64,000 nucleotides of DNA from Pohlia nutans. Taxonomy: Eukaryota; Streptophyta; Bryopsida; Bryales; Mniaceae. Below the pieces are notes generated by a model, which did not search any database, was not told the origin of the DNA, and worked only from the letters and a program-made list of their open reading frames with translations. Made by a program: the position numbers and the translations under genes. Of this stretch, positions 36,771 to 49,101 are shown piece by piece. Where the stretch lies: positions 20,416,113 through 20,480,112 of the forward strand of contig CM040092.1 of NCBI GenBank assembly GCA_022496805.1, given 5' to 3'. The first letter of the stretch is position 1. Every line of letters starts with the position of its first letter.

Positions 36771-37127
36771 CTTTTTTTTTTTTGTTTTTTTGTCTTTTAG
36801 AGCATCTCCTACCACCCTATTGTTTACACCCCAACAAAAGAGGTATGAAGGGGAGGCCTCGGAAAATTCACAGGGACTAGCAAAAAAATCCCATTAAATG
36901 CAGAGCTCTGGTCCTAGTATAGGGTTCATCTCACATTAGTAAAGTGGACACATGAAGAGTTCTATAGACTTTGATGCTCTTGGTATTCAATTCTTGAATG
37001 CATTGCAAAGTAGGAGCGGACGCGGTGTGACAGCTGAGGGGTTACGTGGCCACTAAGGGTCAAATTGTAAAATCCAAAGCATTCGTAGAGGTAGGAAACG
37101 ACAGTAGAAATCTGGAGATGTGGTGGG

Positions 37128-37540
37128 TATTGAGAGACATGTCTGATTTTGATGTAGAGTGTTGTTGGAGACAGGTTTGGAGGCTTATCTTTGCAAATTC
37201 AATTGACGTAAAGACCGACGTGAAAATGATTCCTTGATACCTTGCGTATAAATTTGGAGATCTAGACAAGATACATATATTATTATGATGTAGAGTGTTG
37301 TTGGGAACAAGTTTAGAGGCCAGCCGCTGCGAATTAGTTAGTGTAAATAGCGACAAGAGATGCTCTTAGTAGGTGAAAACCTCTTGATACTTTGCGTAAA
37401 AATTTGGAGATCTGTTGCGCAAAAGACGCATCCTATTTTGATGTAGAGTGTTGTTGGAAACATATTTGGAGTCTAGCCGTTGGAGATCCGATAGGCAAGG
37501 GACATATCTTATTTTGATGTAGAGTGTTGTTGGGGACATT
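37128..37540 (+). repeat. degenerate tandem repeat, GATGTAGAGTGTTGTTGG
   Basis: The motif GATGTAGAGTGTTGTTGG recurs at 37151, 37287, 37440 (first base changed context) and 37516. The companion block TTGATACTTTGCGTAAAAAT recurs at about 37228 and 37384, with a further piece near 39147. Units are about 75-150 bases. Confidence 0.65.
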
Positions 37541-37581
37541 TTGCTAGCAAATGTGTAAAAAATAGCTTTAATACATATGAT

Positions 37582-37824
37582 TTAACCCTTAAACGACAAC
37601 GCCAGCCCCATGGGCTTGGTTTTAGTTTGGGAGAATCTTGCTCATAACTTCTACACCATTGCACCAAATGGGGTTTTTAAAATTCCAAACCGAGCACCTT
37701 AGAGAGATCTATACTTCTTTAGAATAAAGCTGAAGCAAATTAAACACAGAATCATGCTTAAAATGGAATTTAAGAGGAGATTTTGGATGTGGTATCAGGA
37801 AAGGAATTGTCGTTTAAGGGTTAA
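37582..37824. mobile_element. TTAA element E1
   Basis: A 243-base element with an 18-base perfect inverted end, TTAACCCTTAAACGACAA, with TTAA at both edges. The interior has no resemblance to the other families seen here. Confidence 0.8.
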
Positions 37825-38014
37825 GCACGAGGAGGACACTTATAGTTATTTTCTATATACACATGCATTAACTGTGCATTTATTGAGGGACTATGGATAT
37901 AAAAGAATATTTTGTAATTTGCCAGCATATCCATTGTATATTCTTGAAAATATTCTATAAATTTTAAAAATGCACCCTATATTATTTGTAATAATTTTTT
38001 TGACATTTGGCATT

Positions 38015-38783
38015 GGGTACAAGCATGCTCGAGGTACCCCATAAAAAATGTCACACTATAAAATCGTAAGTTTTTTTTCCCTTTAATACAGGTTAGATTA
38101 CAAATCTTATTGTGAAAGCATGATTTTAATATTGCTTCACGTGCTTCATGTAAAATAAAATATAGAAATACATTTTAAAAATTATATTAATTGATTAAAG
38201 CTGTTAATATGATTCCTGTACCTCCTCCCACATTCAGGACTATGTTTCCAATGTGAGTTTTTACTTCAGGAATCAAAAAGGAATATAAATACTTAATGAA
38301 AAGTGTTTATAATTGACTATATTGATTTATGATGTTCTAATAATCAATTGTAGTATTTTACAACATAAAATGTAATATGTAGCTATTTTTTTATAATTTT
38401 CACAATCCTTTGAAATATTATAAAGAGGGGCTACATCTAAAAGGACTTTTAAATTTAAGATTTTTTGGATTTCAATTTTGAAACATAGAAAGTGAGTTGT
38501 AAGGTAGAGAACAGATAAGAAATTAACGGTAAAATTCTTATATATACATGTCTATTTTCCATTGATATAATATCATGTACTAAATCCTAATAATTTAAAA
38601 AATTAAAAATTAATGATTTTTTACATTTTAATTAATAAAAATGATACGGTTACATGTGTTCTAATACTAAGTAATGTTTTGAAATATTACTTTTGATTTT
38701 ATTTGCAAAACATGACATTTAAAATTTCTTTCATTTATGATTCCTAGTTCCTGACTAGGGTACTCCAAGCATGCTTGTACCCC
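38015..38783. mobile_element. inverted-repeat element, possibly PIF/Harbinger-like
   Basis: Left end GGGTACAAGCATGCTCGAGG, right end the near-inverse CCAAGCATGCTTGTACCCC, flanked by ATT on both sides (38012-38014, 38784-38786). A three-base duplication and GGG-type ends would fit PIF/Harbinger, but the assignment is weak. The AT-rich interior shows no transposase. Confidence 0.6.
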
Positions 38784-38916
38784 ATTATAACAAACCTATT
38801 TTATTTTCAAAAAGATTCAAAATTCTATGTGAAATGAATAAAACATACCCTATTTTCTATCTCACTTCATTTTGAAAATTTAACGAGTGCCTCCCTCGAG
38901 GATTTGAACTACTGGT

Positions 38917-39115
38917 AACATAGGGTTCATTATAATTTTTTTTACTCAATTAGGTACTCAATTTTCTTGCAAATGTTGAGGAGGTTAACATGAGTGATAT
39001 TTGATTATAGTGTGGGTCAAAGATATTTTCACACCCTATTTTCACATAGACAATCTTTGTATTTGTTGGTCCATAGTAATTACATGGAAGAGTATACATA
39101 TGACATTGGGACTTC
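38917..39115 (+). repeat. direct repeat, copy 2
   Basis: Second copy of the 36565-36770 repeat, in the same orientation and about 2.35 kb downstream. The element at 38015-38783 and the tandem repeat at 37128-37540 lie between the two copies. Confidence 0.65.
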
Positions 39116-39878
39116 TTTTTTGTCTCTTCAGTAGGTGAAAACCTTTTGATACTTTGCGTATGTTTGTTGCACATTTGTTGACGTCTCTATCACACGCTTG
39201 TGTATGTCTTCTTCGCTCTGAGAGCATCTCCAAAAGCTCCTAAAAATATCTTTAAAGGGCTGCGCCATTGACTTCCTTGTGCCCTTTGCTTGTTCCTTTG
39301 ACGTTGACATGGTTTGCAATGTCTCCTCCATTCTAGTGTTGAATTTTTACAAAGACCCTGACTAGTCTTGGAACGTGTTCACTAAAGCAATTTATGTCAT
39401 GTGGACAGGTTCTCCAAACATTTTTGGTTTTTGGATGTGTTAGAATGATTTTGGACATGTTACCAACTTATATTTAAAACCTATTTTATCTAAGAAAAAA
39501 ACAATACAAATTCATGTCACATATGACATATCAATGACAAGCAAAATAAATTAAAATGAAAAATCTCCATTCCAAATCCGAGTCTTCAAGTACTTCAGTC
39601 TCACGAATATAATACCCACAATCTACATGAGTTAGAATCTTTTTAAATATTAATTCAAAAGACACTATTGTACAACCATGATATCAAGTAAAGAATCACA
39701 AATTCTTCAAAGTTGGTACAAACATATTGAAAAAGACACCAAAGTTTTGTGTTACCATTTAAACAAGAGGATGGATTCTTTTGTCTTTCACGTTTCTCCA
39801 AACAACCATCACAACAATCCAATAAATGTTTTCCACTAGACTAAATGCACACAAAATATGCATTACAACATCCAAAGT
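39116..39878. other. intergenic, nothing recognised
   Basis: AT-rich; a minus-strand frame at 39128-39331 has no recognisable features. Confidence 0.35.
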
Positions 39879-40062
39879 CAAGTGTGGATATTTTATAGTT
39901 TATTTATCTTATAATTTTAATCACTTGAAATGGACAAATTCATCAAAATTTGGGAAAACAAATATATGTTCCAAATTTCCAAATTTCCAAATTTCGACAA
40001 ATTTGTCCACTTCAATGAACTAAAATGAATTATTTTTAATTAAATAAATATCCACACCTGGA
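39879..40062. mobile_element. hairpin MITE
   Basis: Arms of about 75 bases: GTGTGGATATTT at the left returns as AAATATCCACAC at the right, and TGGACAAATTCATCAAAATT faces AATTTCGACAAATTTGTCCA. Short AT-rich loop. Target duplication not defined. Confidence 0.65.
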
Positions 40063-40429
40063 TGACATGAAATACTTTAATTTGAGACCAAGATTTCAAC
40101 TGAATAAATTAATTTTCATGTTTTTGTGTTACATGAGAAAAATTGCCAAAAATCAGCATTTGCAGGTATCGTAGTACAAAACAAATAATATTTTTAATCC
40201 TTCAAATTAGTCATTTCATATAACACTAACTTATCTAAATGTACTTCATATCAAAAATTGGTACCAAAACCACGTCATTGGATATTTTTAACAAATGTTT
40301 TGGATATTTTTAAGTAGTTGGGAAAATATCTGATTTTTGTACAAAAAGTCTTTTTTAAATCTTTAAAACTCTTCAATTTTTATGTGATTTTCTTTTGTGT
40401 TCTTCATGAGTGTAGGAAGTCAAAACCAC

Positions 40430-40898
40430 ATCTACATTGTGGATTTTGAATTCTATCCATACGGTAAGATCTGCGATTGCTTTCACCAATATTTTTCTAT
40501 AAAATTTGAAACTTATAATTAAAAATTATTTTGTAGTCTGATTACAAATAAGCTATTGACAATTTGTGGATGAATTTTTTTGTGATGTGTTGAAATGCAA
40601 TACTCCAAATGTAGTGATTTTTGGAGATTTTTTTGGTTTCTTGATTTATGAGTTTACTTTTCAACAACACTTTGAGACTAAAATCTTTGACATTTTTGAT
40701 GAAACATTGCAACATGAAATGAGGCATAAAAGTTTCACAAATCATCCCCATTCTAATCGGATCACACATCCATGAAATTAACTTCCCATAAAAAATTTAG
40801 TAAAAATTCACGCTGCAAAACGTGCATGACAGATGAGAGAACAAAGTTTGCTAATGTACATCATGCAAAATATTAGTGGTTGGGAAAATAGGGGTTAA
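40430..40898 (+). mobile_element. TTAA element F7, left end missing
   Basis: Matches the interior of the F family from GATTTTGAATTCTATCCATA onward and ends ATAGGGGTTAA. The left third and left TTAACCCC end are absent, so this copy is truncated. Confidence 0.7.
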
Positions 40899-42196
40899 GA
40901 CAACAAAGGATTGTGAAGCTTTGAGACCTGTTTGGTTTAGTGAGAATGCAACCTTAGTGAATATGTCAAGAAATTTCTTAAAATATTTTGTACCTCTTAA
41001 TAGGAGACTAATGTGGAAAGTAAAACCATTGCATTGCGGTCACAATGCATAATATGCACTCCAAATTCTAAAAAACAAGGAGAAATAAGGGTTGTGGATG
41101 GAATTTTGAGCTATAAATCTTTTGTGAAATTTTCCAATGTTCAAATATATGAAGAGAAATATTTTCCAACATTTTCAAAAAAATTAATAGATTTAATTTT
41201 TATCTTTAAAATGTGTTATTTTTGGTGGATTTGAATTGTTTCTCTACTTTGAAAAACTTTTCTGATGGATTTTTTTTTTAATGTTTATCATAATGAAATT
41301 TTCCATGTGGGATTATTTTTAAAAATTTGTTCTAGAATCAAACATGAACTATATTTACATTCAAAGTTTGATCACAAATTGATTAAACTATTGTTAGAAT
41401 GGGAGTTTTCATACATAAATCTTCATGATAAAATCATTTTGTCAAATTAAAATTTTATTCTATAGTTAATATGTCTCATAATATGTACATAAATCTAAAT
41501 GTTGGTTCACTTCATTTTTCATTGAATAATTGTTATATATATTTTTAAATTGGTTTGAAAGTTAATTTTTTTGACAAAACGCAAAATGTGCACTAAAAGT
41601 TGGTGGCCCGTACTGTGTAAATGCCTTGTTTGACACAATAAAGTGAATAAAATGTTTTAAGATAGTCTTATTTGTGGTGAAATTTGAGTCAACATGTTAT
41701 AATTTTTTTATATCAAGCCCACCAAAGCATTTTCTATAACTAAATGTAGATGCACTCTTGTACTCCGTTGCTCATGTGATAGAATCCTATATATATATAG
41801 TGATTTGTCATTGATTTATTGATTATTTATATGACACATACAATACGTGGAATTGGGTCTCCAAAATTTAAAACATAGACCGAACCAATGTTAATTAAAT
41901 GGTTTTTGATCCTTGGCTATAATTGCAACATGGGCCTCATGTAAGTTGGAGGAATGGTGAGAAATTCCTAAAATGGTTGAATTTGTTGGCAAATTATCAA
42001 AATAATAATAAGATCCCTCCAATCTACAAAATCTAAACAAAATGTCCATAATCTTCAAAAATTCAAGATTTGCAAAAATTCTTGGCTATTACTTATTTTG
42101 GCGTGGGATTCTTTGTAATATTTGCTAAATCTACATGTGAAAATTTGAGCTAGAATCACTTCAAAAGTTGCTCATATTTCCTTCATTCTTACAAGG
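40899..42196. other. intergenic, very AT-rich
   Basis: Frames such as 41013-41234 are AT-driven and unconvincing. Nothing else recognised. Confidence 0.35.
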
Positions 42197-42575
42197 TTAA
42201 ATGCTCTAAATATAGCAGCTCCTCCAACTCTACATATAGACTTTTTGTGCAACCACTACAACTCGCACTACAATTGCGATTCAAAACCACCAATTTTTCT
42301 ATTCAAGTAAATACACAATTGAATTATACCAAGAATGTGGTTTTTTACAATGAAGAGAACATCATAGTAAATTTTGTAACACTGGACAATGTAGAAGTGT
42401 TTGTCTTTGAAAAATTATCCTTGGTGAGGTTTAATTCGGATCGATACAATTCAAATTGGATTGGAAAGTAGACTTGATTTCCTATTTAGTTTTAAATCTT
42501 ATATTCTCCATCCTGGGAAGCTTGTAAAAAAAGGGCAACAACCATAAAATGGTCGTTTAGACACTTAGGGGTTAA
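42197..42575 (+). mobile_element. TTAA element A3 (diverged A-like)
   Basis: Clear right end CACTTAGGGGTTAA. The interior shares GAGAACATCAT, ACACTGGACAAT and TTGTCTTTGAAAAATT with A1/A2. The left edge (near GGTTAAATGCTC) is uncertain. Confidence 0.6.
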
Positions 42576-43240
42576 TATTGTTGTTAGCAGATTGAAGGAA
42601 TAAAACATGAGCCAAAATTCAATTGAACAAAGACAAAACGAACTAGAAAGGGCCAAGTGGTTGTTTAGTAAATCAACAAGGGCAAGGACGGAGATTCATG
42701 CAATAAAACATGAATAATTGAAGTACATGCGACAAAAAACATGATAGCTATGGAATAGACTCACACTTGGAATGTCGTACGTACACCAAAATCAAATCAC
42801 ACAAAACCAAGGTAATTAGCCAAAATTCTCAATCATTCATGTCATTGCAATGAAAAAATGCATATTTTCATTCATTTCATTTTCCCCATTGGCTTTTTTG
42901 TCATTTTATAATTTTTATAATTTTCTACATTTTTTATTTACTTCTAATTTTAAACTTTTTTTAAAAACATCCTTTATACACGCACCTCAATTTTTATATA
43001 AGAGAGATTTGACCATTTCCATGCCCCTAATTTCTTTCTAGAAGTTTTCAACTTTTCTTCCATAGAATAAATGAGACCCCGTTTTTTAACTCACGTCCAT
43101 TTGAAATGAACGTTGATTGCACCCCGGGACAAAGGTGTTAATTCGCCCTTAGTCTCAACTGCAAATTGATCTACATTTATTTATTTTTGGTATATTCTCC
43201 AACATCAGCACAATTAGCTAACAATCCATCTTTTCTCCTT
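42576..43240. other. intergenic, nothing recognised
   Basis: AT-rich sequence without a supportable gene. Confidence 0.35.
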
Positions 43241-43600
43241 GGTGGGTGTGCCGAGTGAAGGGTGAGGCATTTGTAACCCCCGAGGTCTCAAATTCAAATC
43301 CTCATAGGTTGAATAGTGGACCATTTTTTGCTCTCAAGGTCTTGATATTTGCGGTCTATAGCTAAATAGGACCCATACAATGCTTCATGTCTAAAGTTAG
43401 AGTGTTGTCACTGGTTGAATTATAAATATCCAAACTCATAGAGAAACTCTAATATACTGCTTTTTTATGGTCTTTTGAGTTTCTCCCTCATGTGCTATTT
43501 TTTTATGGTTTTTTTTTAAATTTCACCCTCACCTCCTCTTTTTCTTTCCTCTTTGGATAGCCTTTGACGAATAACTCTAATCTCAAAAAGAGTTCTCATT
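43241..43600 (+). mobile_element. candidate tRNA-derived SINE
   Basis: The head has a tRNA-like layout: GTGTGCCGAGTGAAGGGTGA resembles an A box, and AGGTCTCAAATTCAAATCCT at about 43283-43302 resembles a decayed B box, with spacing as in a tRNA. The downstream body and tail are not well defined, and the site has decayed too far to be a working tRNA gene. Confidence 0.4.
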
Positions 43601-44149
43601 CCTTTAGTACAGGGCATTCCATTTCAACAAAGGCTTTCTAAGTGTAAAAGGTGCAGGCAAATTCATGAGAGAGCCCAATGTTGAAATGGATTGACAAGCG
43701 TAAAACACTCTCAGAAAATTTATGAGGCTAGATTATGACAAGTTTCCCAAACCCTAATAACTCATTATAAGGTAACTATATCTAAAGGCGACCTTTACTT
43801 TAAATCGTTCATAGCTCAATCTTCCATAACAAGTAGATTTTGACACCCTACTATTGATGAGAATGTGCACAATCTGAATCAAAGTTTAGGGTCGCTTTAT
43901 AGTCAACTTATAGTCAAGACTTTGGAAATTCATAACTTATTCATAGGGTGTCCAAATAATGCATGCTAAAGTGCGTTGGAATCCTCTTGAACTTGCTATT
44001 AGGATGCACTAAAAATATTTTCTGTTTGATGTGTTTAAATAGGCTCAGTTGGTAATTTAAGGTATAGTTATCTTGACGCCATGTGAAACGTATTCTAAAT
44101 TCACGATTCAGTTGGTACGTAAAAGTCAATAAGTAACATACTTGGACTT

Positions 44150-44510
44150 AGGACCAAGCAGCAGAAGGCAAGTGACAGAAAATGCCATTTCAGGAGGAGT
44201 TACTGAAGGTGGTTGAAACGCAAGAGCCAGTGAAGCAGCGAGCGAGCGGTGCCAGTGTAGAAGCTGCTGCAGTTCCACAGCTCACGTCCAGCTGGGCGGG
44301 CGGGGCGCTGGGGCACTCTTGACAAGGAGAGCAAGGTGACAATCTTTGTGGGAATGATGGTACCCAGTTGTGTTAACTTATCGTAACTGACGTCGACTCT
44401 GATGTGGCTATCACCATAAACCCTGCCAACGTTTGCGCGCTCAGTCCTTACTCCTGCATTCACTCCCCACTCCCATGGTACATGAACCCACCCATGGCAA
44501 CTGAGAATTA
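44150..44510 (-). other. GC-rich island, possible coding exon
   Basis: This block is much GC- and CpG-richer than its surroundings. A minus-strand frame (44200-44514) contains RTERANVGRVYGDSHIRVDV followed by SYDKLTQLGTIIPTKI, which reads like a structured protein segment. I do not recognise the family and find no matching exons beside it. It may be a gene fragment or an isolated exon. Confidence 0.3.
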
Positions 44511-44597
44511 ACAACCTCCCAATTAATTAACACAGAATTAACAACCTCGTAATTAACAGAGAATTAACCACTTTGAAATAACAGCATCTGGACTCTG

Positions 44598-45258
44598 TTA
44601 ACCCTTAAGCAACCACACTACAGTTAACTGGTCAAGCCTCATCAATTTCTCGAATTTGAAAATACATTATACTAGCAAACGCCCTGTCGCAATGCACCAA
44701 CACTGCATTGGGAATCAATTGGGAACAAAAAACAGAACGTCTGAACTTCGGGAACGTAAAAAGAACTTGGGAACATTAAGGAACATGATGGGAACGCTAG
44801 GGAATGTGATGTGCAGCTTTGGGGAACAACATGGGAACTGTGGAGAACGATTTGAGAACATGATGAAAAATTGGATGAACGGTATGGATGTGGAATGTGG
44901 ATGATTTTGTGAGTGACGAATATCAAGTAGGGTAGTGATATGGTATCATGACATTGTGTACTTAATATGAGAGATTTTTCTTGTATTCTTCTCCTATAAT
45001 TTATTGTTATATTGATTTACCCTGATTTTTTCATAACAAAAATGAGTTTTATAAAAAAAATCAAAGTTGTTTTCTTGTAAAAATCATAGTAATTACAAAA
45101 ATGTTTACAATAGTATGAAAATTTAAGGAAAAATGTAAATATTAGTGATGAACAACAAGGTGTAGGTGGCATGCTTCTTGAGCTCACATAGAAAGAAATT
45201 CGGTAATTTTTTTTCTCTCTGTAGTGTATATTGGAATTTTCAGGTTTTTGAGCTTTAA
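44598..45258 (+). mobile_element. TTAA element N1
   Basis: Left end TTAACCCTTAAGCAACCACA. Much of it is the reverse complement of N2 (50031-50390), for example CAAGGTGTAGGTGGCATGCT and CATGCTTCTTGAGCT. The right side meets the TTAA of F4. The middle (about 44690-44930) is a degenerate GGGAAC-rich repeat absent from N2. Confidence 0.6.
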
Positions 45259-45829
45259 CCCCTAAACGTCCTCACCCCTCTCCAAATTCGGTAGTTTTGC
45301 AAAGATGCATCATAAAATGCAACGCAGGGGGATATTCTGAACTTGATGTATGAATAAAATTTGTACATTATGAATTTTAGATTCTATCCATATGGTTAGA
45401 TCTATGATTGCTATCACCAATATTTTGAATAAATTTTGAAACTCAAAACTCAAAATTCTTTTGTAATTTGATACGAATAAGATATTGACAATTTGTGGAT
45501 GAAATTTGTTGTGATTGGTTGAAATGTAATACTTTAAGTATAGTGATTTTTGGAGTTTTTTTGGTTGCTTGATTATATGAGTTGACTTTTTTAACAACAC
45601 TTTTAGATTGAAATCTTTGAAATTTTAGGTGAATCACTTTAACATGAAATGAGGCATAGAAATTTCAAAAATCATCCCCTTTTTAATCGGATCACACATG
45701 CATGAAGCTAACTTTCCATAAAATATAAAGTAAAAAATCCACACTACAAAAAGTCAATGATGGATGAAAAAATTGTGTTTGATTCTGTCCATTGTCCACA
45801 TTCTGGACGGTTGGACGTTTAGGGGTGAA
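45255..45829 (+). mobile_element. TTAA element F4
   Basis: Ends TTAACCCCTAAACGTCCTC and GGACGTTTAGGGGTGAA (right TTAA decayed to TGAA). The interior is collinear with F1, F2, F5 and F6. Confidence 0.85.
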
Positions 45830-46068
45830 AGTGTTGTAAAAAAATGCAATTTTAACAATTTTGAAGAATGATAAACTGGACTAGTAAGTAGAAGATAGTC
45901 CCAACACTTTCTTAGTTGGAACCATTCTCATTTGAAATTAGGAACTAGGTGAAAATCAACGTTTGATTGAAATCAAAAAACAAAAAAAACAAACTAAACA
46001 TGGCCCCACCGGGCTCCTTGCATGCTTAGGAGTTAAACTATTGGTTACCATAAACTTTCTTCTTCTGT

Positions 46069-46607
46069 TTAACCCCTAAAGGACTGTGATTTTTTTCTTG
46101 TTTTTGAGCATCGATTTCTTCTCTTTCTATTCATTTTTTTGATGACTAATACCAATCTTAACATTACAAAAAAAATTAAAGATTTTTCTGGACTAATTTA
46201 ACAATTCTTCCCAAGTCTCCAAAGACAATCAGAAAATGTCATAAAAGATTGACATTTCATTTTTTCACTTCAAACGCTATAAACTTGCAATTTGTATAGT
46301 CAAATTCTATGAAAGATTTACCATGCATTCTTTGGGTAGTCTACAGCAAGATCCTACAATTAGAGATGCAAAAATCATGTTTAAGGTTAATTTTAAGTCC
46401 TGCCCAGATTGCCCATTCTCCCAAAGAAACCTCTTTCTGTCCATAACTTTCACTTATGAAGTCGGAATCAAAAATAAAATCGAATCCCCATATTTGTATG
46501 GACTTACCGAATTCACATAATGTTTTTCAAAAAACCAGTATAAAATTTGACACCTTGGAAACCTATCGAAATGTTCTATTTAGGACACTTGGTCCTTTAG
46601 GGGTTCA
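46069..46607 (+). mobile_element. TTAA element B1
   Basis: Ends TTAACCCCTAAAGGACTG and GGTCCTTTAGGGGTTCA. Its reverse-oriented copy B2 is nested in C2 at 53051-53619. Confidence 0.8.
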
Positions 46608-46816
46608 AAAGTTAGTAAATTTGTCGCAGTACACCGAAGGAAGCCACAATGGTATACCAAAAAAAAATTTATAAAGCCAACGGCTTTAATATTTTTTATA
46701 TGCTACTTTCCGATTTTAGTATATTATTTTTTGCACTAACTGCTTTTTTTGCTTTTATTAATTATAATTATAAAGTTGTCCTAGCTGCTAGGAAGCTACA
46801 AGTATTAACCCCCCAA

Positions 46817-47408
46817 TTAACCCTTAAACTCCTAAGAGACCATTTTTTAGTTGCTACCTGTTTTTTTATGGGCTGCCTGGAACAAAAAAAGTTTTTGAAA
46901 AAAGAAAATATGTTATAAAATATTACATCAAATGTACTTTCCAACGCAATTTGAATTATGTCAATCCAACTTAAACTCTAGCAAGGAGATTTTTTCAAAT
47001 TGAATCACCTCAACATTGTCATAGTGTTGTAAAATTTTCTATTTGGAGAAAGTAATGACAATCCTTCCATCATTTCTTTTGATTTATTAAAATTTACAAT
47101 AAATAAATAAACCAATTTTAACCAATCACGCTAAATTTTAAACCCTAAAAGTGAAAATTATAATTTATACAATTTTTCAAAGGTCAATGCTTTTATATTC
47201 ATTCAAAAAAAATCTAAAGTCTTTTTTGTAAGTTTGACCGCATGGATAATTTGTAGAGATGATGCCCTATAGTTTTTTCTATCGAACCAAACTTCATTAA
47301 ACATATGGAAGGCCTTTATAGCACATTTATGTTTGTCCAAATCATCTTTGAAAAAATATTATAGCACATTTATGTTTGTCCAATATCCCTGAGGCTTTTA
47401 GGGGTTTA
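46817..47408 (-). mobile_element. TTAA element A4 (diverged)
   Basis: Edges TTAACCCTTAAACTCC and GGCTTTTAGGGGTTTA. Resembles A3 in reverse (for example GTTGTAAAATTTTCTATTTG). A near-duplicated piece, TAGCACATTTATGTTTGTCC, appears twice close to the right end. Its right edge is shared with I2. Confidence 0.6.
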
Positions 47409-48220
47409 CCCCTAAACGTCACAGCGTCCAATTTCTAAACAACTAACAGATTTGAGCTCGCCCTACGTTCTCATCAATGCTTGGATGAAGTCATTCAATT
47501 TTTTGGAGATACTTCAGCAACTGAAGTCGTTGTCCTATCTTATGGTTGGATTTAGTGATACTTGAGTACGTATTTTTTTTAACCCTTTTAGGACCAAGAG
47601 GCCAAATATGGCTTCATGTTTTTCTTAGCAGTTTTGAGTGGGTTCTATGTGAAGTTTCTATTGTTCAAATTTATTTATGTTTTTGGTCAACACATGCAAT
47701 GTTCTTTACTAATTCTGGTGATATAAAATTTGGTCCTATCTGGATCATACTTTTCATTATATGAATGATTGAATTTGTCATTTTTAAACGATGAATTCTT
47801 GGTCCTGAAAGGGTTAAATTACAAATGTAGAAGTATGTCAAGTTTGTTGATTAAGCCAAAATTGCATTGACTGTAGTTCAAAAGTGGCCTCGCCAAAATG
47901 AGGTCATAAATTTAAGGAACACAAAAATTTCAAAAAATCACTACGTTTAAGAGTATCTCATTTCAAATTCATTCGAACAAAATTCATTAAAAATAAATAA
48001 AATTTTGTTTGTATTCAAATTCAAAAGGTATTTTTTAATTTTAACTTAAATTTTTTATAATAAAATATTGGTGATAGTATTGATGAATCCAACTGTATAG
48101 ATGGAATCCAAAATTCAAAATCTAGAACTTTCATTTGTATATCAATTCCAAAATATTTTTCTAAATAGTAATTTATGATGATTTTTCTCAAATTGTCAAT
48201 TCTATGGACACCCTGCTACT
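47405..48220 (+). mobile_element. TTAA element I2, interrupted by J2, right end lost
   Basis: Starts TTTACCCCTAAACGTCACAG (TTAA decayed to TTTA) and matches I1 on both sides of the nested J2 element. After GGACACCCTG the similarity stops, so the right terminus is missing. Confidence 0.8.
47579..47817 (+). mobile_element. TTAA element J2, nested in I2
   Basis: A 239-base element with ends TTAACCCTTTTAGGACCAAG and CTTGGTCCTGAAAGGGTTAA, TTAA on both sides. Copies: J1 56067-56280, J3 30409-32364, J4 about 51649-51852. Confidence 0.85.
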
Positions 48221-48394
48221 CTGGCTTTTATTGCAAAGATATTTTAGTCGGTCCACTTTGTAGAAAATTAATTGAATAACTTTATGTTTTACCAGTTTGG
48301 AGAGAAATGATAATGCCACGCTGTTGTCAGGTACCCAATATTTATTTGAATTTCAACTGAGCATGTGCAAACATTCTCTCACTGGTCTCTTGGT

Positions 48395-48435
48395 TTTTTT
48401 TTTTTTTTTTTTCTTTTCTTTCTTTCTTTCTTTGA
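48395..48435. repeat. poly-T / TTTC microsatellite
   Basis: About 18 T followed by TTTC repeats. Confidence 0.85.
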
Positions 48436-48848
48436 GACAAATGGTGAAACCCATTGCGGTCTCTTGGTTTTATTGTCTCTAAGGCAGCCATTCATTTTTG
48501 GTTTTTCCGTAGGTTGAGCGATACCAGGGATTTTTCTACAATTTTTTGTTGGATCTGACCGTAGGGAAGAGGCATTGTTGGGACACTCATTTTTTTGGGT
48601 TAAATATCACTATAGCAAATATATTCCATCCATGATTCCACTAAAATGCATTCTCGTCCTTCACCTGTTCTATTCCGGTCAGAGCTCCTTGTAGCATAGC
48701 TGCTTGTTTTTCAAATTGGTTGCACTAGTGAAACAAACATTTAGGGGCGCTTTACACTTAGAAGTCCGGTCCGTTGTTCTTGGGCCCAATGCAACAAAAA
48801 ATTAGCCCATATTAGGTTTAGGCCCAACCTCAAGCACTCAATATAATA

Positions 48849-48990
48849 AGGGCCTCTTTACACTAGAGGCGAGAAGCCACGAGGAGAGAAATTTCAGCCC
48901 ATGGGAGGCCTAGAAACCGAGAAGACCAATTTCTCATTGGCTGAAATTTCTCTCCTCACGGCTTCTCGCCTCTATTATAAAGAGGCCTTG
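48849..48990. mobile_element. hairpin MITE (GGCCTCTTTA ends)
   Basis: Arms of about 50 bases: AGAGGCGAGAAGCC at the left faces GGCTTCTCGCCTCT at the right, and GGAGAGAAATTTCAGCC faces its inverse, with GGCCTCTTTA/TAAAGAGGCC at the ends. Short loop. The surrounding segments 48740-48800 and 49690-49745 are also diverged inverted copies of each other (CACTTAGAAGTC / GACTCTTAGTG, TTGGGCCCAA), so this may sit inside a larger element. Confidence 0.7.
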
Positions 48991-49101
48991 AGATTACAGT
49001 CTTTATTGAAAATGTGCACTCGAGTCCAAGGCCAAAGATCGGGATTCCATATTTGGTGCACCCAATGAATTGAATCAGGCCCGTGTAAGAGCTTGTCGGT
49101 T

